Shown in pieces: positions 20,737 to 31,689 of a DNA stretch of 64,000 nucleotides (its first letter is position 1; the number at the start of each line of letters is the position of its first letter). The stretch lies in the NCBI GenBank assembly GCA_903937385.1, contig CAIZZF010000005.1:186001-250000 (forward strand), given 5' to 3'. Source of the DNA: an uncultured Holophagaceae bacterium (GTDB taxonomy: Bacteria; Acidobacteriota; Holophagae; Holophagales; Holophagaceae). A program made the position numbers and the translations under genes. The notes beneath the pieces are model-generated. The model was not told where the DNA came from, searched no databases, and worked only from the letters and a program-made list of their open reading frames with translations.

Positions 20737-22770
20737 CTACTTGAGCGCCTTCGCCGCCAGCTCCAGCACGTCCGTGGTGGCGACGCCCTCGTGGCCAGTC
20801 TCGCCCGCGGCATTGTTCAGCATGACGTTGCAGAAGGGGCAGGCCACGGCGACCGTGCTGGTCTTCGTCTCCAGAGCCTGTTCGAAGCGCTCGTGGTTGA
20901 CGCGCTTGCCGAGGTGCTCCTCCAGCCAGAAGCGTCCGCCACCGGCGCCGCAGCACATGGTGGCCTCGCCGTGCTTCTCCATCTCCGTGAGCTTCACACC
21001 GGGGATGGCGTCCAGGATCGCGCGGGGCGCGGCCACTTGGCCATTGTAGCGGCTGAGGTAGCAGGGGTCGTGGTAGGTGAGGTCCACGGCCACGGTCTGG
21101 TCAAGCTTGATCCGGCCTTCGGCCAGGAGCTGCGCCACCAGCTCGGTGCCGTGCACCACCTCGAAGTTGCCGCCGAAGTCCGGGTACTCGTTCTTCAGGG
21201 TGTTCAGGCAGTGTGGGCAGTTGGTGATGATCTTCTTGACGTCGTAGCCCTTGAGCAGCTCTACGTTGGTCTCCGTGGCGGTCTGGAAGAGATACTCGTT
21301 GCCCAGGCGCCGGGCGGACTCACAGGTGCAGCTCTCCTCGGTGCCCAGGATGGCGAAGGAGATGTTGGCGGCCTTGAGCAGCTTCACCAGGGACTGGGAG
21401 ACCTTCTGGCCCGCGGCGTCGTAGCTGCCGGCACAGCCCACCCAGAACAGGTATTCGGCATCGGGCTTTTCGGCCAGAGTAGGCACCTCCAGACCCTCGG
21501 CCCACTTGCCGCGGTCGGCCTGGGCCAGGTTCCAGGGGTTGCCCTGGCGCTCCATGCCCTTGAAGGCGATCTGGGCCTCGGCGGGGAAGTCGCTCTCTTC
21601 CAGCGTGAGGTAGCGGCGCATCCCCACGAGCTTGTCCACGAAGCTGATCTGCAGCGGGCAGGCCCACTCACAGTAGCCGCAGCTGGTGCAGGCCCAGATG
21701 GTGTCCCGGCTGATCCAGCCCTCGAGCTGCTCCTTGCTCCAGGGGGGCGCCTCGTCATCGCGCTGCCAGTGGGCGCCCTCGGGCACGGGGCCGCCGATGA
21801 GCAGGCGATCCTCGGGCACGGTCTGGTCCTGGCCCATCTGGGCGAGGGGGGTGGCCTTCAGGTAGTCGCGCAGGTCATTGCCAAAATCCTTGGGCCGGAG
21901 CGGCTTCCCCGTGAGCGTCGTGGGGCAGTTCTCCAGGCAGCGGCCGCACTCCACACAGGTGTAGAAGTCGAGCATCTGCTTCCAGGTGAAGTCCTGGATC
22001 TTGTTGATGCCGAAGTGCTCGGCCTCCATGTCCATGGGCTTCAGGTTCTTGTTGGGCTCCAGCTCGCGGAAGTAGATGTTGAAGAGCGATGTGAAGACGT
22101 GGAAGTGCTTGGAGTAGGGCAGGAAGTTGGCGAAGAAGTAGAGCAGGCCCAGGTGCAGCCACCACATGCTCTTGTAGACCACCAGCAGGGCGGTGCCGTC
22201 CAGGGGACGCAGCAGGTTCGCCACGAAGAGGCTGGCCGGGGCCCACAGCTTCCAGGTGGGGTTGTGCAGCCAGATGTAGGCGCCGTCCGCCAGCAGGTCC
22301 GTGATCATCAGGCCGCCGATGAGGCTCAGGGTGGCCCAGGCATCCCAGGAGTTCTCCAGGCGCCAGGGCTTGGCGGCCATGCGGCGGAAGGCCGCAAGGC
22401 CGAGGCCCACGAGCACCAGCACCTCAAAGATGTCCTTGGTGAACTGGTAGCCCAGGCCGAACTGGCCCAGGGCCTCGGTCATGTGCCAACCGAAGAGACC
22501 TTCCAGCACCAGCCCGAGGCTGCGGAGGCCCAGCACACAGAAGCCCCAGAAGATGAGGATGTGGTAAAAGCCCGCGTACTTGTCCCGGACCATGCGCTGC
22601 TGGCCCAGGGCCAGCACGAAGACGCCCTTCAGGCGCTCCAGGGGCCGGTCCGTGCGGTTGTCAGGAAGACCGGCTTTCATCGTCCCGATCCGCTGCCGGA
22701 TGGTCCACGCAAAGAAGCCGCCCGCGGCCAGGGTCAGGATCCAGAACAGCGCGATTTCCAGGGCCTTCAT
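20737..22770 (-). CDS. Membrane-bound heterodisulfide-reductase-like Fe-S oxidoreductase
   Basis: A 677-residue electron-transfer protein. Residues 1-230 hold about five to six membrane segments resembling the NarI-type cytochrome b domain. A dicluster ferredoxin region follows, with CVECGRCLENCP (about 278) and CTSCGYCEWACP (about 370). The C-terminus has two HdrD-type cysteine domains: the first is weak (FWVGC..SCTCES, then TNCPHC), the second canonical (YHDPC, MCCGAGGG, ACPFC). Proteins of this build often pass electrons from electron-transfer flavoprotein to menaquinone, but no etf gene is adjacent. It reads as a single gene with its own 3' hairpin. Confidence 0.85.
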   Translation of the reverse strand: MKALEIALFWILTLAAGGFFAWTIRQRIGTMKAGLPDNRTDRPLERLKGVFVLALGQQRMVRDKYAGFYHILIFWGFCVLGLRSLGLVLEGLFGWHMTEALGQFGLGYQFTKDIFEVLVLVGLGLAAFRRMAAKPWRLENSWDAWATLSLIGGLMITDLLADGAYIWLHNPTWKLWAPASLFVANLLRPLDGTALLVVYKSMWWLHLGLLYFFANFLPYSKHFHVFTSLFNIYFRELEPNKNLKPMDMEAEHFGINKIQDFTWKQMLDFYTCVECGRCLENCPTTLTGKPLRPKDFGNDLRDYLKATPLAQMGQDQTVPEDRLLIGGPVPEGAHWQRDDEAPPWSKEQLEGWISRDTIWACTSCGYCEWACPLQISFVDKLVGMRRYLTLEESDFPAEAQIAFKGMERQGNPWNLAQADRGKWAEGLEVPTLAEKPDAEYLFWVGCAGSYDAAGQKVSQSLVKLLKAANISFAILGTEESCTCESARRLGNEYLFQTATETNVELLKGYDVKKIITNCPHCLNTLKNEYPDFGGNFEVVHGTELVAQLLAEGRIKLDQTVAVDLTYHDPCYLSRYNGQVAAPRAILDAIPGVKLTEMEKHGEATMCCGAGGGRFWLEEHLGKRVNHERFEQALETKTSTVAVACPFCNVMLNNAAGETGHEGVATTDVLELAAKALK

Positions 22771-22883
22771 GGGGTTGCTCCTTGCGAAGACGGGTGGCAG
22801 CCAAGGTGGCGGGGGCCGCCTTGATCAATAACCCGGTTGTCAGGTATGGCAGGCTCGATGGCCCAGTGTAGCCGTCGCCATGT

Positions 22884-22914
22884 GAAACTGAAGTCTCAAC
22901 CTGGAGTCAGTTTC
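22884..22914. promoter_or_regulatory. Inverted repeat touching the ribosome-binding site of the QueD-like gene
   Basis: Arms GAAACTGA and TCAGTTTC, perfect over 8 bp, are separated by 15 nt. The right arm ends 2 nt before the GGAGG at 22916-22920. It may be an operator or a hairpin modulating translation. Confidence 0.4.
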
Positions 22915-22925
22915 CGGAGGCCCCC

Positions 22926-23279
22926 TTGGCCCAAGTTCCCAGCCTGGTGTTCGAATCCGCCGTCACTCGCCCCCTGTCTGTGGTGTTCCGCTCCGGCGAG
23001 CGCTGGGAGGGCCACGACTACCTGGTCGAAGTGGTGGCCGCACGCCAGGGCCTGGACAGCTTTGACGTGGTGGTGGACTTCCGCGACCTGGAGGCGGCCC
23101 TGGACCGCAGCCTGGCCCCTCTGCAGGGGCAGTTGCTGTCGGACCTCGGCCTGGACGGCCCCCTGGCCCTGGCCCAGCGGCTTTTGGCGGAGCTGGCCCC
23201 CTTCGCCCCTGCCCCGGCCCGGCTCAAGGAGGTCGCCCTCACGGATGGCCAAGGCCGGCGGCTGGCGGTGTTCGGCTGA
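22926..23279 (+). CDS. Degenerate QueD/6-pyruvoyl-tetrahydropterin-synthase-like protein
   Basis: A 117-residue protein starting at TTG 22926 with GGAGG 5 nt upstream. The layout matches the T-fold of QueD/PTPS enzymes: an initial FES strand, GHDYLVEVV, then VVVDFRDLEAAL, a helix, and a final strand. Key residues are missing. The first zinc His appears replaced (FESAV), the HGH pair is reduced to EGH, the catalytic Cys is absent, and the C-terminal ET pair is not conserved. It is therefore probably not a carboxytetrahydropterin synthase. It is followed 16 nt later by a signal peptidase gene. Family assignment is by hand comparison. Confidence 0.6.
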   Translation: MAQVPSLVFESAVTRPLSVVFRSGERWEGHDYLVEVVAARQGLDSFDVVVDFRDLEAALDRSLAPLQGQLLSDLGLDGPLALAQRLLAELAPFAPAPARLKEVALTDGQGRRLAVFG

Positions 23280-23295
23280 ATCGGGACAAAATCCC

Positions 23296-23736
23296 TTGCG
23301 CCCCTGGATCCCCCTCGCCGCCCTGGCCCTGGCCCTCGCGCCCCTGGGGGTCGTGAGACCGGTCCGCGTCTCCGGGCACAGCATGGAGCCCGCTCTGGCG
23401 GACGGGGTCCTGCACTGGTCCTGGCGGGCCTGGGTGGTGCCGGCCCCTCGACGGGGCGAGGTCTGGCTGGTGAAAGGGCCCCAGGGGGCCTCGGTGAAAC
23501 GGGTGCTTGGGCTCCCCGGCGAGCAGGTGCGCTGGGAAGGCGGGGACCTCTGGATCAACAACCGGCGCCTGGACGAGCCCTGGGTGGCCCATCCCGAGCG
23601 GAACGGCAGCGGCCAGAAGGCCTGCGGGGACGGCTACCTGGTGCTGGGCGACAACCGCCCGGCCAGCCAGGACGGCCGGAGCTGGGGGCCGCTTCCCGCC
23701 GAGGCCATGATAGGCCGGCTGCTGGTCGGCCCCTGA
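23296..23736 (+). CDS. lepB: Signal peptidase I (short form)
   Basis: A 146-residue inner-membrane serine protease that removes signal peptides. One N-terminal membrane helix is followed by the catalytic serine in SGHSMEPAL (about residue 29), the catalytic lysine in ASVKRVLGLPGE (about 66) and the family box LGDNRPASQDGRSWG (about 117-131). The TTG start at 23296 is chosen because it places a Met-Arg-Pro start just before the membrane helix; the Shine-Dalgarno is weak. It is shorter than Escherichia coli LepB, but this size is known for minimal signal peptidases. Confidence 0.88.
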   Translation: MRPWIPLAALALALAPLGVVRPVRVSGHSMEPALADGVLHWSWRAWVVPAPRRGEVWLVKGPQGASVKRVLGLPGEQVRWEGGDLWINNRRLDEPWVAHPERNGSGQKACGDGYLVLGDNRPASQDGRSWGPLPAEAMIGRLLVGP

Positions 23737-23775
23737 GGAACTGGGGCTATCCTGAATCCCCCGGAGGCGCCGTTC

Positions 23776-24079
23776 ATGGCCACCAAGCGACAAGGCCAGG
23801 TCCTCACCCGCGAACGCACCAAGCTGCGGGAACCGGGTCTGTTCAAGGTGCTGCTCCACAACGACGACTACACCACCCAGGAGTTCGTGGTCTGGCTGCT
23901 GACGACGGTCTTCCGCAAGCCCGAGCCCGAGGCTATCGCCATCATGCTGGCGGTCCACCGGGCCGGGGTGGGTGTGGCCGGTCGCTACACCCGGGACGTG
24001 GCTGAGACCCGCGCCGAGCGCGGCCGGCAGCTGGCCGAGCGCGATGGTTTTCCCCTCCTGCTCACCGTGGAGCCCGACG

Positions 24080-24087
<8 letters not shown>
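23776..24087 (+). CDS. clpS: ATP-dependent Clp protease adaptor ClpS
   Basis: A 103-residue adaptor that captures N-degron substrates and delivers them to ClpAP. The core motif KVLLHNDDYTTQEFVVWLL (about 24-42) is the ClpS signature, with the NDD acidic pocket that binds the substrate amino group. The C-terminal half has the AIMLAVHRAGVGVAG helix. GGAGG lies upstream of the ATG. It overlaps clpA by 8 nt. Confidence 0.96.
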
Positions 24088-26307
<2,220 letters not shown>

Positions 26308-26326
<19 letters not shown>

Positions 26327-26979
26327 CGGAACGCCTGGTCTTCCCGGACCCAGAGCTGGCCGAGGACGGCCTCCTGGCCATCGGCGGGGATCTCAGCGTG
26401 CCCCGGCTCCTGCAGGCCTACCGCAGCGGCATCTTCCCCTGGTTTGGCGAAGAGGATCCCCTGCTCTGGTGGTCCCCGCCGGAGCGGGCCCTGCTGCGGC
26501 CCGGCCACCTGCACCTCTCCGCCCGCACCCGCCGGAGCCTGCGGCACCAGCCCTTCGAGACCCGCTTTGACACAGCCTTCGAGGCGGTCATCGGGCACTG
26601 CTCCCGGGTGCCCCGCCCCGGCCAGGACGGCACCTGGATCACGGCGGAGATGCGGGAGGCCTACCTGGCCCTGCACCGCGCGGGCCACGCCCACAGCGTC
26701 GAAGCCTGGCGGGACGGGCAGCTGCGGGGCGGCCTCTATGGGGTGTCCCTGGGCGGCGCCTTCTTCGGCGAGAGCATGTTCAGCCTGGAACCGGAGGCCA
26801 GCCGCGCGGCCCTGGCGGCCCTGGACGCGCGGCTGACCGGCTGGGGGTTCAGCCTGCTCGATGGGCAGCTCCCCCACGAGGGTCTGCGGGGCTATGGCTT
26901 CCGGGTGGTGCCCCGGCGCCTCTTCCTGGTGGAACTCCAGGAAGCGCTCCAGGCTGAGGAACGCGTCGGCTACTGGTGA
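26308..26979 (+). CDS. aat: Leucyl/phenylalanyl-tRNA-protein transferase
   Basis: Adds Leu or Phe to proteins with N-terminal Lys or Arg, creating the degron read by ClpS. The 223-residue protein has GLLAIGGDLSVPRLLQAYRSG (split over about 20-40), GIFPWFGEEDPLLWWSPPERALL and GVSLGGAFFGESMFS (about 148-162), all diagnostic. It starts at GTG 26308 within the clpA 3' end. The three overlapping genes place substrate tagging, recognition and unfolding under one transcript. Confidence 0.96.
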
Positions 26980-27040
26980 AAAGATAGCCTTTCGCTTGGC
27001 CAGTCCAGGGCTATTATTCCCTTAAGGCCAAAGGACTCCC

Positions 27041-28306
27041 ATGTTGACGATCTCTGAATCGCGAGTCTCACCAAGGCACACCATCGCGCTTGTGATGGCT
27101 GGAGGGCGCGGCAAGCGCCTGATGGACCTGACCGATCACTATGCCAAGCCCGGTCTCGACTTCGGCGGCAAGTACCGCATCATCGACTTCACGCTCTCCA
27201 ACTGTGTGAACTCGGGCTTCCGCAAGATCATGGTGCTCACGCAGTACAACTCGCACCGCCTGCTGGAGCACCTGCAGTTCGGCTGGACCTTCCTGCCGGG
27301 CAAGCTCAACGAGTACGTGCACGTGCTGCCGGCCCAGCAGAGCTTCGACAAGGACGCCTGGTACAGCGGCACGGCGGACGCGGTCTACCAGAACCTCGAC
27401 AGCATCCAGGCTGCGGATCCCAAGACCGTGCTGATCCTCGCGGGCGACCACATCTACCGCATGGACTACAAGGTGTTCCTCAAGGACCACCTCGACAACC
27501 AGGCCGACATGACCATCGCCTGCCTGGAGGTGCCCCGCGACGCGGCGCGCGGCTTCGGCATCGCGCACGTCGATGAGAACGACCGCATCGTGTCGTTCGT
27601 CGAGAAGCCCGCGGATCCCCCGGCCATTCCCGGCAAGCCCGACAGGGCCTTCGCGTCCATGGGCATCTACATGTTCGACGCGAAGTTCCTCGCCCGCGAG
27701 CTGATCAAAGACGCCGAGGATCCCAACTCCGGCCATGACTTCGGCAAGGACATCATCCCCCGCATCGTCAGCGAGGCCCGGGTCTTCGCGCACCGCTTCG
27801 AGCGCAGCTGCATCCCCAACCCCGGCCATCCCGAACCCTACTGGAAGGACGTGGGCAGCGTGGACTCCTACTGGGAGGCCAACATGGACCTCACCAGCGT
27901 GCTGCCGGCCCTGAACCTCTACGACGCGAACTGGCCCATCACCACTCACCAGGAGCAGCTGCCTCCCGCGAAGTTCGTCCACGCGGGCGAGATGCGCAAC
28001 GGGGTGGCGCTCTCCAGCCTGGTCTCCGGCGCCTGTGTGATCTCTGGTGCCCACGTGCACCACTCGCTGCTCTCGAGCCGCGTCTCGGTGCATTCGCACG
28101 CCCGCCTGGACGGAGCCATGATCCTGCCCGACTGCGACATCGGGCGCCACGCCCGCCTGCGCCGCTGCATCGTGGCCCGGGCCTGCAAGATCCCGGCTGG
28201 GATGGTCGTCGGCGAGGATCCGGAAGAGGATGCCCGCCGCTTCTACCGCACCGAAGCCGGTGTGACCCTCATCTCCCAGCGCATGCTGAATCAGCTGGAG
28301 CCCTAG
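27041..28306 (+). CDS. glgC: Glucose-1-phosphate adenylyltransferase
   Basis: Makes ADP-glucose from ATP and glucose-1-phosphate, the committed step of glycogen synthesis. The 421-residue protein has the nucleotide-binding VMAGGRGKRLMDLT (about 19-32), PGLDFGGKYRIIDF, the catalytic-region AGDHIYRMDY (about 137) and YWKDVGSVDSYWEAN (about 267), then a C-terminal beta-helix. AAGGA precedes the ATG at 27041. It heads a plus-strand run with glgA and pgi. Confidence 0.96.
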   Translation: MLTISESRVSPRHTIALVMAGGRGKRLMDLTDHYAKPGLDFGGKYRIIDFTLSNCVNSGFRKIMVLTQYNSHRLLEHLQFGWTFLPGKLNEYVHVLPAQQSFDKDAWYSGTADAVYQNLDSIQAADPKTVLILAGDHIYRMDYKVFLKDHLDNQADMTIACLEVPRDAARGFGIAHVDENDRIVSFVEKPADPPAIPGKPDRAFASMGIYMFDAKFLARELIKDAEDPNSGHDFGKDIIPRIVSEARVFAHRFERSCIPNPGHPEPYWKDVGSVDSYWEANMDLTSVLPALNLYDANWPITTHQEQLPPAKFVHAGEMRNGVALSSLVSGACVISGAHVHHSLLSSRVSVHSHARLDGAMILPDCDIGRHARLRRCIVARACKIPAGMVVGEDPEEDARRFYRTEAGVTLISQRMLNQLEP

Positions 28307-28309
28307 GTT

Positions 28310-29743
28310 TTGAAGGTTCTTTTCGTCGCGTCCGAGCTCTTCCCCTACGTCAAGACCGGTGGTCTGGGCGATGTGATGGCCGCCCTCCCCCGGGCCATGC
28401 GTGGCCTCGGCATCGATGCCCGGCTCCTGATCCCTGCCTACCCGGCCATCCTTGAAGCGGTTGACGTGCAGGGCGTGGCCGCGTCCTTCCCGGACCTCAT
28501 GGGAGGCGGTCCCGCCCGCATCCTCCAGGCCGAGGCCCCGGGCCTGCCCCTCTACCTGCTGGAGCAGCCCGGTTTCTACGCCCGACCCGGCGGTCCCTAC
28601 GGCTACCCCGATGACCTCGCCCAGCGCTTCGCCGCCCTGGCCTGGGCCGGCGCCCACCTCGGCCGCGTCGGTGCCGCCGATGGCTGGCGGCCTGGCGTGC
28701 TGCACGGCCACGACTGGCACACGGGGCTGATGCCCGCTTATGTGGCCTATGGCGACGGGCCCCGGCCGGCGACGGTGATGACCATCCACAACATCGCTTT
28801 CCAGGGCCGCTTCCCCGCGAAGCTGCTCGACAGCCTGTGGCTGCCACCCCGCGCCTTTACGCCCGAGGGCGTCGAGTTCCACCGGGACCTCTGCTTCCTC
28901 AAGGCCGGCCTGCAGCTCGCGGACCGCATCAGCACCGTGAGCCCCACCTACTCGAATGAGATCCAGGTGGCTGGCGGGCACGGCCTGGAGGGCCTGCTGT
29001 CCCATCGGCGGGGCGACCTGTGGGGCATCATCAACGGCGTGGACTCGACGGTCTGGAATCCAGCGCGGGATCCCCACCTCCTGAGCCGCTACGATGTGCG
29101 CCACCCGGGCCGCCGCCAGCCGAACCGGCCGGACTTCCAGCGCCGCCTGGGCCTGGACGAGGATCCTGCCGCGCCCCTCTTCACCTCCATCAGCCGCCTG
29201 GACCCGCTCAAGGGCCTCGACCTGGTCCTGGAAAACGTGGACCACCTGGTGGCCCGGGGCGCGCAGCTGGCGGTCATCGGCACCGGCGACCCCCACGCGG
29301 AAGGTGCCTTCGTCCAGGCCGCCCAGCGCCACCCAGGCCGCGTGGGCGTGTTCCTGAGCTACGACGAGGCCCTGGCCCACCGCGCCTTTGCCGCCTCGGA
29401 CGTGATCCTGGTGCCTTCGCGCCAGGAGCCGTGCGGCCTCACCCAGCTCTATGCCCAGACCTATGGCGCCCTGCCCCTGGTGCGGCGCACAGGCGGGCTG
29501 GCCGACACGGTGGTCGGGCTCACCCCCGAGACCCGGGCCGCGCGCACAGCCACGGGCTTCGTGTTTGACCGGGCCAACGGCTGGGCCCTGGGCGAAGCCC
29601 TCAATGCCGCCATCGACCTCTTCCAGGATCCCCAGGCCTGGCGCCTCCTGCAGCGCCGGGGCATGACCACCGACTTCAGCTGGGAGGGCCCCGCCCGGGC
29701 CTATCTCGACCTCTACGCCACCATCGCACCGAAGGGAGACTGA
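28310..29743 (+). CDS. glgA: Glycogen synthase (ADP-glucose type)
   Basis: A GT5 glucosyltransferase extending alpha-1,4-glucan from ADP-glucose. The 477-residue protein has the KTGGLGDV motif at residues 15-22, HGHDWHTGL (about 130), a domain junction near ISRLDPLKGLD, and SRQEPCGLTQLYAQTYG (about 370) with the retaining-GT Glu. The start codon is TTG at 28310, 3 nt after the glgC stop. The next gene starts 2 nt after its end, so the three are translationally linked. Confidence 0.95.
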   Translation: MKVLFVASELFPYVKTGGLGDVMAALPRAMRGLGIDARLLIPAYPAILEAVDVQGVAASFPDLMGGGPARILQAEAPGLPLYLLEQPGFYARPGGPYGYPDDLAQRFAALAWAGAHLGRVGAADGWRPGVLHGHDWHTGLMPAYVAYGDGPRPATVMTIHNIAFQGRFPAKLLDSLWLPPRAFTPEGVEFHRDLCFLKAGLQLADRISTVSPTYSNEIQVAGGHGLEGLLSHRRGDLWGIINGVDSTVWNPARDPHLLSRYDVRHPGRRQPNRPDFQRRLGLDEDPAAPLFTSISRLDPLKGLDLVLENVDHLVARGAQLAVIGTGDPHAEGAFVQAAQRHPGRVGVFLSYDEALAHRAFAASDVILVPSRQEPCGLTQLYAQTYGALPLVRRTGGLADTVVGLTPETRAARTATGFVFDRANGWALGEALNAAIDLFQDPQAWRLLQRRGMTTDFSWEGPARAYLDLYATIAPKGD

Positions 29744-29745
29744 GC

Positions 29746-30882
29746 ATGGACATCCAACCGCTCTGGCAGGCTGTGGTGAACCATCCCATGGGGGGCTGGC
29801 GCCGCGTGGCCGAGCCCGCCCTGCCCGCCCTGGATCCCGCCAAGCGCCTGCTCTGGTGCGGCATCGGGGGTTCCATGTTGCCCTCGGAGACGCTCATCCG
29901 CGCCTTCGGCAACGACCGCGCCTTCAGCAACTGGGTGCCCCTGGCCTCCCCCGAGCCCGCGCCGGAGTTCCGGCTGCAGGCCGGCGACCAGCTGGTGCTG
30001 GCCTCCAAGAGCGGCAAGACCCTGGAGCTCTGGACCTGGGTCGCGCGGCTTCGCGCCCTGCCGGGCTACGCGGAGCTGGCCCCGCCTGTCCTCATCACCC
30101 AGGACGACGCCAACCCCCTGGCCACCTGGGGCCGCGCCAACGGCTGCCGCATCCTGCCCATCCCCGTCGAGGTCGGGGGACGGTTCTCGGCCTTCACGCC
30201 CATCGGCACCCTGCCCCTGGCCTGGATGGGCCGCGATGCCGCGGCCTTCCTCCAGGGCGGCCGCGAGGTCATGGCCCAGGTGGAGGCCGGCGCCGGCCCC
30301 TGGCACGATCGCATCGTCGCCACCGTGGACCTGCTGCTGGACGCCCACCAGCAGGGCGTGACCGAGTGGGTGCTGATGCCCTACGCCATGCGCCTGGACA
30401 ACCTCTCGGCCTGGTGGGTGCAGCTGGTGGCCGAGTCCCTGGGCAAGGTCGCCAAGGACGGCACCCGCAAGGGCTTCACCCCCATCCGCGCCGTGGGCCC
30501 TGTGGACCAGCACAGCCAGCTCCAGCGCTGGATGGCCGGGCCGCGCAACCTGGGCGTGATCCTCATGACCGTCGAAGGCGCCTCTGCCCCGGAAAAGCTC
30601 GACCCCCCGCCGGGTTCGCCCTACCCGGGACTGGCCGCGCTCCAGGGCGGCGAGATCCTCCGCGCCCAGGCCGAAGGCACCGCCGGCGCCCTGGAAGCGG
30701 CGGGCGTGCCCCTGCTGCGCTGGTCCCTGCCCAGCCTCAGCGAGCGGGAAGTGGGTGCCTTCATGATGGCCTGGCAGGCCATCATCGGCATCCTGGGCTT
30801 CGCCCTGGACCTGGATCCCTTCGACCAGCCCGAGGTGGAAGACGGGAAGAAGCGCACCTTCAAGCGGCTCGGGCTCTCCTGA
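29746..30882 (+). CDS. pgi: Glucose-6-phosphate isomerase (short form)
   Basis: Interconverts fructose-6- and glucose-6-phosphate, feeding glycogen synthesis. The 378-residue protein has GIGGSMLPSE (about 39), the phosphate-binding ASKSGKT (about 85-91), GGRFSAFTPIG (about 145) and the DQHSQLQ histidine (about 251). It is shorter than the 440-550 residues usual for the enzyme, lacking parts of the N- and C-terminal helical arms. The core motifs are kept, so activity is plausible. A bifunctional phosphomannose isomerase cannot be excluded. Copy 3 of the dispersed repeat starts at its stop codon. Confidence 0.85.
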   Translation: MDIQPLWQAVVNHPMGGWRRVAEPALPALDPAKRLLWCGIGGSMLPSETLIRAFGNDRAFSNWVPLASPEPAPEFRLQAGDQLVLASKSGKTLELWTWVARLRALPGYAELAPPVLITQDDANPLATWGRANGCRILPIPVEVGGRFSAFTPIGTLPLAWMGRDAAAFLQGGREVMAQVEAGAGPWHDRIVATVDLLLDAHQQGVTEWVLMPYAMRLDNLSAWWVQLVAESLGKVAKDGTRKGFTPIRAVGPVDQHSQLQRWMAGPRNLGVILMTVEGASAPEKLDPPPGSPYPGLAALQGGEILRAQAEGTAGALEAAGVPLLRWSLPSLSEREVGAFMMAWQAIIGILGFALDLDPFDQPEVEDGKKRTFKRLGLS

Positions 30883-30996
30883 GCTGTCAGCTCTCAGCTA
30901 TCAGCTGTCAAATGCAGGTCCGGGCCAGCCTGATGAGCCCAGCCGGGTCCCTCTTTGGCTGACAGCTGACAGCTGATAGCCGACAGCCGACAGCTA
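30882..30996. repeat. Dispersed inverted-repeat element, copy 3
   Basis: About 115 bp between two convergent genes, running from the pgi stop codon into the stop codon of the GAF gene. Arms are built of AGCTGTC/AGCTATC units on the left and CTGACAG/CCGACAG units on the right. Its core is in opposite orientation to copy 2 and matches it at 42 of 49 positions by hand alignment. Confidence 0.8.
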
Positions 30997-31632
30997 AGCC
31001 ATGGTCACCTGCAGCAGGTGGGCGGCGCCGTCGGCGAGCGCCTCCAGCATGGCCAGGTTCTCCGGGGTGAAGCGGTCGCGGCGCACGTCGTTGCACTGGA
31101 TCATGCCGTAGGTGACCCCGTCCCGGCGGATGGGGAACAGGCCCACCGTCTCGAAACCGGCCGTGTGGCAGCGATTCCGGATGGCGCAGGTGAGGGGTAG
31201 CGCCGGGGCTGAAGCCAGCAGGTCCGAGGTGGCATTGGTCCAGAAGGAACCCCTCTCGGTGATGAAGGCCTGGGCCGGGTCGACGCGCTCGGAGAGCACC
31301 GCCCCGCACATGCAGGCCAGCAGGGGGTGGCGCTGGGCATCACGCAGCAGTCGCCCCTCGCCGTCCTCCATGCAGAGGCTGTTCTCCAGCTTCACGAAGC
31401 TGTCGGTGAAGCCCTGGGTCACGACATAGGGATACTCGGGACCGACCTTCAGGCGGATGCCGATGGCCTCGCAGCCGGAGATCTCACGGACGACGATGAC
31501 CAGCTGCTGCGCGATCTCCCGGGGACTGGAGAGGGTATTGGACATGCGGAGCAACGCCAGGAAGGCCCGGCGCTCCATGTTCAGCCGATCAGCTTCCGAT
31601 TGATGGACCGCTGCTAGGGTCATCCCAGGCAT
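30994..31632 (-). CDS. GAF-domain protein
   Basis: A 212-residue stand-alone GAF-type sensor domain. A short helical lead (residues 1-30) is followed by a GAF fold with SGCEAIGIRL, a cysteine-containing HPLLACMCGAVLS, ETVGLFPIRRDGVTYGMIQCND and RFTPENLAMLEALAD. Such proteins usually accompany histidine kinases or act as ligand sensors, but no output domain is fused. It sits between the two halves of the glycogen cluster, and its stop codon lies within the dispersed repeat. The ligand is unknown. Confidence 0.75.
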   Translation of the reverse strand: MPGMTLAAVHQSEADRLNMERRAFLALLRMSNTLSSPREIAQQLVIVVREISGCEAIGIRLKVGPEYPYVVTQGFTDSFVKLENSLCMEDGEGRLLRDAQRHPLLACMCGAVLSERVDPAQAFITERGSFWTNATSDLLASAPALPLTCAIRNRCHTAGFETVGLFPIRRDGVTYGMIQCNDVRRDRFTPENLAMLEALADGAAHLLQVTMA

Positions 31633-31634
31633 CC

Positions 31635-31659
31635 CCCACCTAGCCTATCGGCAGGTGGG
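31635..31659 (-). terminator. Hairpin 3' of glgP
   Basis: Stem CCCACCT plus GCC pairing with GGC plus AGGTGGG, with a single A bulge and a TATC loop. It lies between the glgP stop (31690) and the GAF start (31632). There is no T-run on the minus-strand side, so termination is likely but not certain. Confidence 0.45.
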
Positions 31660-31689
31660 TTGAGTTCTTTAGTGAAGCCGCTCAGTCGA

